Below are positions 1 to 5,948 of a stretch of DNA of 6,353 bases, one piece after another. The stretch comes from Bacillota bacterium (GTDB lineage Bacteria; Bacillota_A; Clostridia; Acetivibrionales; DUMB01): positions 1 to 6,353 of the forward strand of contig JAMOAC010000548.1 of the NCBI GenBank assembly GCA_023621975.1. The letters run 5' to 3'. The first letter of the stretch is position 1, and each line of letters begins with the position of its first letter. Both the position numbers and the translations under genes were made by a program. A model generated the notes under the pieces. That model saw only the letters and a list, made by a program, of their open reading frames with translations, was not told where the DNA came from and made no database searches.

Positions 1-116
1 ATGAGGGCTGTCTAAGTACCTGAAGGGGCAGGATTTTTCTGCAAAAACAGTAGCCTTAGATTTGTAAAGGCGTTAAGCATGATTGAGGTGACAAAGACAA
101 AAACAAAATTCCACCC

Positions 117-153
117 GGCAATCTATTATAAATGGCAAGATATATAGATTGCC
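117..153. repeat. Perfect 10-bp inverted repeat in the operon leader
   Basis: The arms GGCAATCTAT (117-126) and ATAGATTGCC (144-153) are exact reverse complements separated by 17 bases. No T-run follows, so it is a poor intrinsic terminator. The arms and spacing would also suit a dimeric regulator site or an RNA hairpin. It lies 94 bases before the first start codon at 248. Function is unknown. Confidence 0.5.
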
Positions 154-232
154 CATGGCTAATTAATCAAAAGCAACCAGTCTTCATAAAATCTCCACAA
201 AAATGTGCTAAATTCAGGGATAAATAATGCAC

Positions 233-240
233 AAGGGTGG
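233..240 (+). promoter_or_regulatory. Ribosome binding site deciding the 248 start
   Basis: AAGGGTGG lies 7 bases before the ATG at 248. The earlier in-frame ATG at 227 has no comparable purine-rich site, so the start at 248 is preferred. Confidence 0.65.
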
Positions 241-247
241 TATAACG

Positions 248-766
248 ATGGGCAAATCAAGTTTTGCAAACAGAAATGTGCAAGCAGCACAGAAAGCTCA
301 AAAGAAAACATTTGCAATATTTGGTGTAATTGCATTTCTTGTCATAGGTTTCATTGTCATCAGATTAAGTTCAGGTGGAGCGGCTACAGAAAGAGCTGTA
401 TCAGGTGATTTAAAAATACTAAAGAGTGAAATCTCTGAAATTACCAAATTTTACCCATATAAGGCAGGTAAGATAAATATGGAGGTTCTGGCTGTTAAAG
501 CAAGTGACGGAACGATAAGGACGGTATTTAATACGTGTCAGGTATGTTATGACTCCGGAAGAGGTTATTATAAGCAGCAGGGTGACGAATTGATATGCCA
601 GAATTGCGGCAACAGGTTCAAGCTTGACCAGATAGAGCTGATAAAAGGTGGCTGCAATCCGGTTCCTATTATGAAAGAAAATAAAACTGAGGATGACTCA
701 CATATTGTAATCTCACAAGAATTCATGGAAGAAAACAAAGGCTTGTTTGCAAATTGGAGAAAGTAG
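248..766 (+). CDS. DUF2318 / FtrD-like membrane-anchored cysteine (Fe-S-like) protein
   Basis: This 172-residue protein has a basic, Gln/Ala-rich N-terminus (1-20), one membrane helix (about 21-40, FAIFGVIAFLVIGFIVI) and an extracellular domain. The domain carries C97xxC100 followed by YDSGRGYY, then C117xxC120 in the ICQNCG context, and C136 in GGCNPVPI (134-141). This is the recognisable DUF2318 signature (PF10080, annotated as membrane Fe-S-containing protein, FtrD-like). In FtrABCD iron-uptake systems FtrD is the proposed ferredoxin-like electron carrier working with a cupredoxin partner. Here the downstream fusion protein supplies a cupredoxin, which suggests a similar pairing, but the cofactor and metal are inferred, not shown. 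The start at 248 has a good ribosome binding site. The stop codon overlaps the ribosome binding site of the next gene, so the two are probably translationally coupled. Confidence 0.85.
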   Translation: MGKSSFANRNVQAAQKAQKKTFAIFGVIAFLVIGFIVIRLSSGGAATERAVSGDLKILKSEISEITKFYPYKAGKINMEVLAVKASDGTIRTVFNTCQVCYDSGRGYYKQQGDELICQNCGNRFKLDQIELIKGGCNPVPIMKENKTEDDSHIVISQEFMEENKGLFANWRK

Positions 767-770
767 GAGG
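765..770 (+). promoter_or_regulatory. Ribosome binding site overlapping the upstream stop codon
   Basis: AGGAGG begins inside the TAG stop (764-766) of the DUF2318 gene. It lies 9 bases before ATG 780 and only 3 before ATG 774, which favours 780 as the start of the small CC-motif gene. The overlap suggests translational coupling. Confidence 0.7.
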
Positions 771-779
771 CGGATGATA

Positions 780-911
780 ATGTTGAGACGTCTAAAAAGG
801 TCAATTAGCAATTTCCTGGAGAAGCTGGCAAAAGAAAATGAAAAATCCTTTGGAAAGGGTACTCCTGACTGTTGTCAGTTAAACCGGCCAGGTAGCAGTA
901 GTAAAAAGTAG
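780..911 (+). CDS. Small LDCC-motif-type putative metal-binding protein (43 aa)
   Basis: This short gene reads MLRRLKRSISNFLEKLAKEN followed by EKSFGKGTPDCCQLNRPGSSSKK. It has a basic amphipathic helix, an FLEKLAKENEKSFG segment and a Cys-Cys pair (residues 31-32) in the context PDCCQLN. From memory this matches the small clostridial family named 'LDCC motif putative metal-binding protein', whose members share the helix, the FG turn and one CC motif; here the usual L is P. The strong AGGAGG overlapping the upstream stop, the 13-base gap to the preceding gene and the 32-base gap to the next support a real operon member. An alternative start at 774 would add Met-Ile. The adjacent Cys pair and neighbours suggest soft-metal binding or delivery in the cytosol, but no function has been shown. 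No transmembrane segment or signal peptide is visible. Confidence 0.72.
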   Translation: MLRRLKRSISNFLEKLAKENEKSFGKGTPDCCQLNRPGSSSKK

Positions 912-943
912 GATTTATGTGATCCTAGTGAGGGAGGTAATGT

Positions 944-2413
944 ATGGAACGGCGAACAATAAGAAAAGTTCTTCAAATAGATGGCATGACATGTACAAGC
1001 TGTGAAATGAGAATTGAGAATGCACTGAAAAAGCTTGACGGAGTGTTGGAAGCAAAGGTCATTTTCAGCAGTTCCAATGTTTACATTACCTACGATGCAA
1101 ATGCTATAGGGCTGGAACAAATTATTCAAACTATAGAAAAACTGGATTATGTAGTTAAGAATAAACCTGGCGCTGCAAATGTTCCAAAAACAAATATAAA
1201 AAAAGCAGAAAATGATAAAATGTCAATCAACCAGCTACTCGGGTTAGGAATCATATTGTTTGCTCTCTACTTTATTATTAAGAATACAGTGGGATTTAAT
1301 TATATACCGGAGATTAACCAATCAATGGGATATGGAATACTGTTTGTTGTCGGGTTGCTGACTTCATTACATTGTATCGCCATGTGCGGAGGAATAAATC
1401 TGTCTCAGTGTGTTTCATATAAAGTAGATAAAGAGAATTCCGGCAAGCTTTCAAAATTAAAACCAGGTTTGCTTTATAACAGCGGCAGAGTTATATCCTA
1501 TACAATAATCGGAGGTATAGCAGGAGCTTTAGGTTCCAGTATCAGCTTTTCAGGTGCAGCCAAAGGAATTGTGGCTGTTATATCCGGCGTATTCATGGTG
1601 ATTATGGGGTTAAACATGCTCAACATATCCCCATGGCTCAGGAAATTAAATCCCAGGATGCCTGAAATATTCGGCCATAAAATTCACACTAACAATGGCA
1701 GGTATGGACCTTTTTTTGTAGGATTGATCAATGGCTTGATGCCGTGCGGATCGCTTCAGGCAATGCAGATTTATGCTTTAGGTACGGGAAGTTTTGCGGC
1801 GGGAGCATTATCCATGTTCATGTTCAGCATTGGAACAGTACCGTTAATGTTTGGACTTGGGACGCTGAGTTCAATTCTGAGCGGAAAATTCACGCATAAG
1901 ATGATGAAAGTAAGTGCTATGCTGGTAATAGCACTTGGTGTGGTTATGACAAACAGGGGTCTGGCATTATCAGGCTTTTCAATTCCTTATTTAGCATCCG
2001 GTCTAAACGCCCGCAATCAGGGCAGCAACGTAGCTACAATACAAAACGGTGTTCAGATAGTTACTACTAGGCTGTCGTCAGGCAGGTATGAGCCGATTAC
2101 AGTTCAAAAGGGCATACCTGTGAGATGGACCATAAAAGCTCAAAAAGGTGACATAAACGGCTGTAACAACGAAATAATAATACCAAGGTTTAATATAAGC
2201 AAAAAACTTGTGGCAGGAGACAATATCATAGAGTTTACCCCTACACAAACCGGTACATTTTCATATAGCTGCTGGATGGGCATGATCAGGAGCAAAATCA
2301 CTGTAGTTGATGATATTAATAATGTTGATGCATCCGGATCCGGTGGAGACGTTCAAGAATCTGATTACAGGATACCTACTGACAAAATTGCCATAACCAA
2401 ATTAATGGATTGA
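944..2413 (+). CDS. HMA - SafE/DsbD-like membrane - cupredoxin fusion protein (probable metal transporter)
   Basis: This 489-residue protein has three parts. Residues 5-72 are a heavy-metal-associated (HMA) domain with GMTCTSC (C17, C20). Residues about 96-336 are a multi-helix membrane domain of the sulfite exporter TauE/SafE (DsbD_2, UreH-like) type; likely helices are near 96-113, 130-150, 183-200, 208-226, 256-276, 283-305 and 318-336, with conserved HCIAMCGG (143-150) and LMPCGSLQAMQ (265-275). Residues about 380-456 are a cupredoxin-like domain with GCNNE (406-410) and SCWMGM (442-447). Seven helices would put HMA inside and cupredoxin outside, which suits passing metal across the membrane. 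Candidate cupredoxin ligands are C407, C443 and M447, with no His, unlike classic blue-copper sites. AGGGAGG (931-937) sits 6 bases before the ATG. The C-terminus may be truncated: codons after TGA 2411-2413 look like the start of a second cupredoxin domain. Metal and direction of transport are inferred. Confidence 0.85.
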   Translation: MERRTIRKVLQIDGMTCTSCEMRIENALKKLDGVLEAKVIFSSSNVYITYDANAIGLEQIIQTIEKLDYVVKNKPGAANVPKTNIKKAENDKMSINQLLGLGIILFALYFIIKNTVGFNYIPEINQSMGYGILFVVGLLTSLHCIAMCGGINLSQCVSYKVDKENSGKLSKLKPGLLYNSGRVISYTIIGGIAGALGSSISFSGAAKGIVAVISGVFMVIMGLNMLNISPWLRKLNPRMPEIFGHKIHTNNGRYGPFFVGLINGLMPCGSLQAMQIYALGTGSFAAGALSMFMFSIGTVPLMFGLGTLSSILSGKFTHKMMKVSAMLVIALGVVMTNRGLALSGFSIPYLASGLNARNQGSNVATIQNGVQIVTTRLSSGRYEPITVQKGIPVRWTIKAQKGDINGCNNEIIIPRFNISKKLVAGDNIIEFTPTQTGTFSYSCWMGMIRSKITVVDDINNVDASGSGGDVQESDYRIPTDKIAITKLMD

Positions 2414-2438
2414 AAACATCTTGTTGAGATAAACCTGG

Positions 2439-2741
2439 CTCACCGGTGAAAGCATACCTGTCGGCAAAAAGGCAGGTGATAAAGTTTATGCGGCAAGTAT
2501 TAATACTAATGGTATAATTTATATTAAAGCTACCAAGGTAGGCGATAACAGGGCCTTGGCACAAATCATCAAGCTGGTTGAGGATGCCCAGAGCTCAAAG
2601 GCTCCCATTGCACATATGGCTGACATTGTATCCGGCCATTTCGTTCCTGTTGTAGTGGCAATAGCAGTGCTTGCTTTTGCAGGTTGGCTAATTGCAGGCA
2701 AGACATTGGTATTTGCGCTTACAATATTTATTTCAGTACTG
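2439..2741 (+). pseudogene. copA: Internal fragment of a CopA-type P1B copper ATPase
   Basis: One frame with no stops gives 101 residues that align by eye with the middle of CopA. It begins LTGESIPVGKKAGDKVYAAS, where TGES is the phosphatase motif of the actuator domain. It continues through AQIIKLVEDAQSSKAPIAHM and a membrane helix pair (GHFVPVVVAIAVLAFAGWLI, then ALTIFISVL). It stops exactly where the next residues should lead into the CPC metal-binding motif (normally VIACPC). Missing are the N-terminal HMA domain, the first helices, the start of the actuator domain, CPC, the DKTGT phosphorylation site and the N-domain, so it cannot pump. In-frame stops or unrelated codons lie directly before it (TAA at 2430-2432). 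The intact reading frame suggests recent loss. Its place between a metal-handling gene and a two-component system suggests the full pump once sat here. A misassembly is the main alternative. Confidence 0.85.
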
Positions 2742-2769
2742 GATCAGGTTTTTATGATATCGCCAATGC

Positions 2770-2775
2770 AGGAGG
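2770..2775 (+). promoter_or_regulatory. Ribosome binding site of the response regulator gene
   Basis: AGGAGG ends 6 bases before ATG 2782. It lies just past the copA fragment, so translation of the regulator survives the loss of the upstream gene. No separate promoter is evident in 2742-2781, which suggests transcription still comes from upstream. Confidence 0.7.
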
Positions 2776-2781
2776 ATTACC

Positions 2782-3483
2782 ATGAACAATATGCAAAAGA
2801 AAATACTGATTGTGGATGACGAGATGAAAATAGTTGAGGTTGTGAAATCATATCTTGAAAACAATGGGTATACAGTATGTGAAGCATATAATGGCAAAGA
2901 AGCCCTGGATAAGTTCGAAAAGGAGAATCCTGCACTTGTTATTCTGGATTTAATGCTTCCGGATATGACAGGTGAGGAAATTTGCCAGGCTTTAAGGATG
3001 AAATCAAGAGTACCTATTATAATGCTTACAGCCAAGGTTGAAGAAGAGGATGTTTTAAGAGGCCTGAAAATAGGAGCAGATGATTATGTTACAAAACCCT
3101 TCAGTCCAAGGCAACTGGTAGCAAGAGTCGAAGCAGTATTGAGAAGGTCAAGTGATGCATTGGTTCCATTGTCAAGCCTTTTATCGTTTAACAACGGTGA
3201 ACTGGTTATCGATACTTCAAAATACGAGGTAAAAAGAGATGGGAAAGTAGTCAATTTGACTCCGAATGAATATAAAATTCTGATAACGATGGTTAAGTAT
3301 CCCGGTAAGACCTTCACCAGGGAAGAATTGATATATATGGCCTTGGGGGAGGACTTCGACGGATATGACAGAACAATTGATACTCATATAAAAAACATCA
3401 GGCAAAAAATTGAATCCGACCCTAAAAGCCCCAAATACATTTTGACTGTTTACGGAATAGGATACCGGTTTGGTGGTGTATAG
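2782..3483 (+). CDS. OmpR/PhoB-family response regulator
   Basis: This 233-residue protein has a receiver domain (about 6-120) with the acidic pair D12-D13, phosphoacceptor D56 (VILDLMLPDM), T83 and K105 (VTKPF). A winged-helix DNA-binding domain of the OmpR/PhoB type follows (about 135-231), with LTPNEYKILITMVKYPGKTF, TIDTHIKNIRQKIE and a C-terminal YGIGYRF hairpin. All residues needed for phosphotransfer are present and the length is normal for the family. It is followed 25 bases later by the sensor kinase gene, so the two are a cognate pair. Given the upstream genes, a likely target is the metal-handling operon at 248, but no direct-repeat binding site was recognised, so the regulon is inferred. 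Family assignment is firm; the specific name (for example CopR- or CusR-like) is not supported. Confidence 0.95.
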   Translation: MNNMQKKILIVDDEMKIVEVVKSYLENNGYTVCEAYNGKEALDKFEKENPALVILDLMLPDMTGEEICQALRMKSRVPIIMLTAKVEEEDVLRGLKIGADDYVTKPFSPRQLVARVEAVLRRSSDALVPLSSLLSFNNGELVIDTSKYEVKRDGKVVNLTPNEYKILITMVKYPGKTFTREELIYMALGEDFDGYDRTIDTHIKNIRQKIESDPKSPKYILTVYGIGYRFGGV

Positions 3484-3508
3484 AGGTATATGGAAAGGTG
3501 ATTGTGTC

Positions 3509-4897
3509 ATGAAATTCAGTTTGAGGACAAAGCTGTCGCTGTCTTACGTTTCCATAGTTCTTTTTTCCGTGCTTTTGATCAGTGTTATAACGAACCTGTT
3601 GCTGGATAAGCATTTTAAGGATTACATCACAGAAAACCAGGAACGAAAGAACAAAGAAATTGTTTTTCAGGTCAGCCAGCTATACGAAACCGGTGGTAAG
3701 TGGCATACGGAAGCTATTGAGAACATATGCGTTAATGCTTTGAAGCAAGGAATGATAATAAAGGTGGTAGATTCCTCGGATAAGATCATATGGGATGCAA
3801 GGAATCATGATAATGCACAGTGCGAGCGGATGCTGGCACATATAGCAGAGAACATGAGCAGCCGTTATCCCAACTGGGAGGGAAAATATGTAGAAAATGT
3901 GTACCCTGTTACAAGTAAACTGAGTAAAGTCGGAAAAGTTGTAATTGGCCATTATGGCCCATATTACTTTAATGACAGTGATCTGGAGTTTATAAACGCA
4001 ATCAACAGGCTGCTTATAGTAGTAGGCTTGTTTTCCCTCGTTTTATCCTTCCTCCTGGGTTCGGTCATGGCAAGAAGGCTAAGTATGCCCATTTCAAGGG
4101 TTATTACTACAGCTCATATGATTTCGAAAGGATATTTTGACGACAGGATAACCGAACCATCCAGCACAAAGGAGATAGCTCAGCTTACTGAAACTATAAA
4201 TAACCTTGCAGAAACTTTGGAAAACCAGGAAGCCTTAAGAAAAAGGCTCACAGCGGATGTGGCACATGAGTTGAGAACTCCTCTGGCTACATTGCAAAGC
4301 CACATGGAAGCAATGATAGACGGTATTTGGGAGCCTGATACCGAAAGGCTCAAAAGCTGCCACGAAGAAATTATGAGAATAAACAGGCTGGTAGGAGATC
4401 TGGAAAAGTTAGCGAAATATGAAGGAGAAAACCTGATTCTTACGAAAACGACCTTTGATATTTCTGAGCTTATCAGGCATATTATCCGGAATTTTGAATC
4501 CGACTTTGCCGGTAAGAATATAGATGTTGAGTTTATTGGTGAAAAAGAGATAGTGAATGCTGACAAGGATAAAATAAGCCAGGTAATAATAAATCTGCTG
4601 TCAAATGCCCTGAAATATACCCAGCAAGGGGGTGTAGTGCAGGTTATTGTAAAAGGTGACGATAGTGCTACTGAAATAACTGTTAAAGATACCGGGTCAG
4701 GAATCCCTCCGGAGGACTTACCCCATATTTTTGAACGTTTCTACCGTGCAGACAAATCAAGGAACAGGCTGACCGGAGGTGCCGGGATTGGCCTTACAAT
4801 TGCAAAAGCAATAATTGATGCACACAAGGGGAAGATTCAGGTAAGGAGCAAAGTCGATGAAGGGACGGAATTTATTATATCATTGCCAAAGACTTAG
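3509..4897 (+). CDS. Membrane sensor histidine kinase (HAMP, HisKA, HATPase)
   Basis: This 462-residue protein starts at ATG 3509, 8 bases after AAAGGTGA (3494-3501); an in-frame TTG at 3470 overlapping the previous gene is not preferred. Residues 10-31 and about 166-187 are membrane helices flanking an extracellular sensor domain (32-165). HAMP is about 188-240. HisKA carries H253 in ADVAHELRTPLA. The ATPase domain has the N-box N362/N366 (NLLSNALKY), G1 DTGSGIP from D394, the F-box IFERFYR (408-413) and G2 GGAGIGL (423-429), so it should be active. The sensor domain has a cluster of possible soft-metal ligands (H100, C105, M108, H111, M116) in the DARNHDNAQCERM region, and C74. Metal sensing is an inference from this cluster and the neighbours. 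It is paired with the regulator upstream and ends 5 bases before the end of the convergent lipoprotein gene. Confidence 0.93.
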   Translation: MKFSLRTKLSLSYVSIVLFSVLLISVITNLLLDKHFKDYITENQERKNKEIVFQVSQLYETGGKWHTEAIENICVNALKQGMIIKVVDSSDKIIWDARNHDNAQCERMLAHIAENMSSRYPNWEGKYVENVYPVTSKLSKVGKVVIGHYGPYYFNDSDLEFINAINRLLIVVGLFSLVLSFLLGSVMARRLSMPISRVITTAHMISKGYFDDRITEPSSTKEIAQLTETINNLAETLENQEALRKRLTADVAHELRTPLATLQSHMEAMIDGIWEPDTERLKSCHEEIMRINRLVGDLEKLAKYEGENLILTKTTFDISELIRHIIRNFESDFAGKNIDVEFIGEKEIVNADKDKISQVIINLLSNALKYTQQGGVVQVIVKGDDSATEITVKDTGSGIPPEDLPHIFERFYRADKSRNRLTGGAGIGLTIAKAIIDAHKGKIQVRSKVDEGTEFIISLPKT

Positions 4898-4902
4898 CCG
4901 AT

Positions 4903-5886
4903 TTAACTGCTTTGCTCGTCCTTGCTTTCCTGCATGCCTTGTTCCTCTTTGCCTTTCTCAAGTGCCTTTTCAAGCGATTCAATGTTGGACAGGGCTACAC
5001 GCCCTTTTATATCCGTAAGATACTGATTTTTTTCCTTAATCACTTTTTCCAGTTCATATATGGAGAAATCCAGCTTGCCGGAATCCTCATCATTATCCTT
5101 GGGAATGGTGTTCTTAAATAATGACCAGGAATCTTTAAGATTGTTTATATCAGCATTTGCCTGTTCCCAGTTGCCGGTCATGGCATTAAGTATTGCGTTG
5201 CGTGAATAATGCTTAATTCTTTTTATTTCCGGCGATGTAGGGGTCCTGTAAAGGGAATAAAAGTCAGGTATATGGGCATAAAGTCGGCTGGCAGCCATAA
5301 GGGTGTTTATTTTGTCTTTTTTGACTGCCGTATCGGTAAGGCTGTTCAGCGCATTGCTGAAACCGTCTATTAGCTCCCTGTTGGCACCCTTTTTTGCTGC
5401 CTCAGGCATATAACTGCTCCATTTGTAGTGCATGTTGTTGATAATGTCAGTTACTTCCTTCCAGGGGTCACGTTTCTGCTGGGATTTTTGTTGTTGAGAC
5501 TGATTCTGCTTGTCCTGGCCTTTTTGTCCGCCCTGGGATTCATTTCCTCCACCGCCTTGCTCTCCTTCACTTTCCTTGCTTTCCCCTTGAGAGCTGTCAC
5601 TGCCTTCCTGGGATTCCTGGGTGCCTTCACCTTCGCTGCCTTTTTTTTCTTCATCTTCTTTCTTTGCCGACGGTCCTTCCAGTTTCTTGATTATTTTTTC
5701 AATATTTTCTTCGAGTTCGCTAAGTTCCTTTGGTATTTCTTCAGAGCTCTGCTCCTCTTCCTGTGACTGCTGTTCCATCTTCGGCTGTTCGGATTTTTGG
5801 CCGCAGCCGCTTAAAACAAATATAATAACTCCCATTAATATGAAAAATTTTTTTGTGAATTCATTCTTCATATATTTGTACTGCAT
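4903..5886 (-). CDS. Lipoprotein with acidic low-complexity linker and helical domain, function unknown
   Basis: This 327-residue protein has a short basic N-terminus, a hydrophobic stretch (about 14-26, FFILMGVIIFVL) and a lipobox LSGC with C28, so it is expected to be a lipid-anchored extracellular protein. Residues about 30-70 are acidic and Gln-rich with a helix (ELEENIEKIIKKLE). Residues 73-140 are low-complexity (Lys, Glu, Gly, Ser, Gln). Residues about 141-310 form a predicted helical domain with IPDFYSLYRTPTSPEIKRIK, NAMTGNWEQANADINNLKDS and KGRVALSNIESLEKALEK. I do not recognise a named family; similar clostridial hypothetical lipoproteins come to mind, but no role is known to me. 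The start at 5886 is chosen because GGAGGA (5896-5901) lies 9 bases upstream; an ATG at 5895 abuts that site. It is convergent to the kinase gene, so it is a separate transcription unit and may be unrelated to metal handling. Confidence 0.85.
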   Translation of the reverse strand: MQYKYMKNEFTKKFFILMGVIIFVLSGCGQKSEQPKMEQQSQEEEQSSEEIPKELSELEENIEKIIKKLEGPSAKKEDEEKKGSEGEGTQESQEGSDSSQGESKESEGEQGGGGNESQGGQKGQDKQNQSQQQKSQQKRDPWKEVTDIINNMHYKWSSYMPEAAKKGANRELIDGFSNALNSLTDTAVKKDKINTLMAASRLYAHIPDFYSLYRTPTSPEIKRIKHYSRNAILNAMTGNWEQANADINNLKDSWSLFKNTIPKDNDEDSGKLDFSIYELEKVIKEKNQYLTDIKGRVALSNIESLEKALEKGKEEQGMQESKDEQSS

Positions 5887-5895
5887 TAAAAGCAT

Positions 5896-5901
5896 TCCTC
5901 C
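5896..5901 (-). promoter_or_regulatory. Ribosome binding site deciding the lipoprotein start
   Basis: Read on the minus strand, GGAGGA is followed directly by ATG 5895 with no spacer and by the in-frame ATG 5886 after 9 bases. The second spacing is workable, so 5886 is chosen. Confidence 0.7.
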
Positions 5902-5948
5902 AATTTATAATCAGGCACTTTGCCTTTGCTTCAGTTTTTTATTCTTTC

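Larger units (their letters stand above)
1..247. other. Leader / intergenic region upstream of the metal-handling operon
   Basis: No complete gene is visible here. One frame (5-67, +) is open and reads like a protein end, with residues such as LSKYLKGQDFSAKTVALDL before a TAA at 65-67. A TGA at 2-4 lies in the same frame, so it could be the end of a decayed gene or chance. A second short frame (79-147) has no convincing ribosome binding site. The stretch contains a perfect 10-bp inverted repeat (listed separately). I found no sigma-A promoter with both boxes good enough to call, and no recognisable CsoR or CopY operator, so where transcription of the downstream genes begins is unresolved. Confidence 0.5.

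Noticed and set aside
865..878. A small hairpin (CTGAC, TGTT loop, GTCAG) as a terminator
   Set aside because: The stem is only 5 bp with no T-run, and it lies in the codons for the DCCQ motif of the small protein, so the coding function explains it.
997..1010. A CopY-like TACAnnTGTA operator in the HMA coding region
   Set aside because: The match near the CxxC codons is imperfect and lies within conserved coding sequence, not in a promoter.
875..1129. An 84-residue minus-strand frame over the start of the fusion gene
   Set aside because: It covers the ribosome binding site and HMA domain of the plus-strand gene, which carry clear signals. It has no domain of its own.
2411..2413. TGA as a selenocysteine or readthrough codon in the fusion protein
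   Set aside because: Readthrough gives only 11 more codons before another stop, there is no Cys-like context, and no selenocysteine insertion hairpin was seen. A nonsense mutation of a Gly codon is simpler.
2414..2781. An insertion sequence or transposon responsible for the copA loss
   Set aside because: No transposase codons, terminal inverted repeats or target duplications are visible at either junction; a plain deletion fits better.
2556..2819. An 87-residue plus-strand frame as an independent gene
   Set aside because: It is the second half of the CopA fragment running on past the junction into the regulator's ribosome binding site. It begins with a TTG that has no ribosome binding site, and its upstream codons continue the same CopA alignment.
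4180..4566. A 128-residue minus-strand frame inside the kinase gene
   Set aside because: It lies opposite the HAMP/HisKA region, whose motifs are intact. It has no recognisable domain and is a shadow of the kinase codons.
5428..5766. A Phe/Leu-rich 112-residue plus-strand frame resembling a membrane protein
   Set aside because: It is the antisense of the lipoprotein's Lys/Glu/Gly/Ser/Gln-rich linker. Low-complexity coding produces open hydrophobic frames on the other strand. It has no ribosome binding site.
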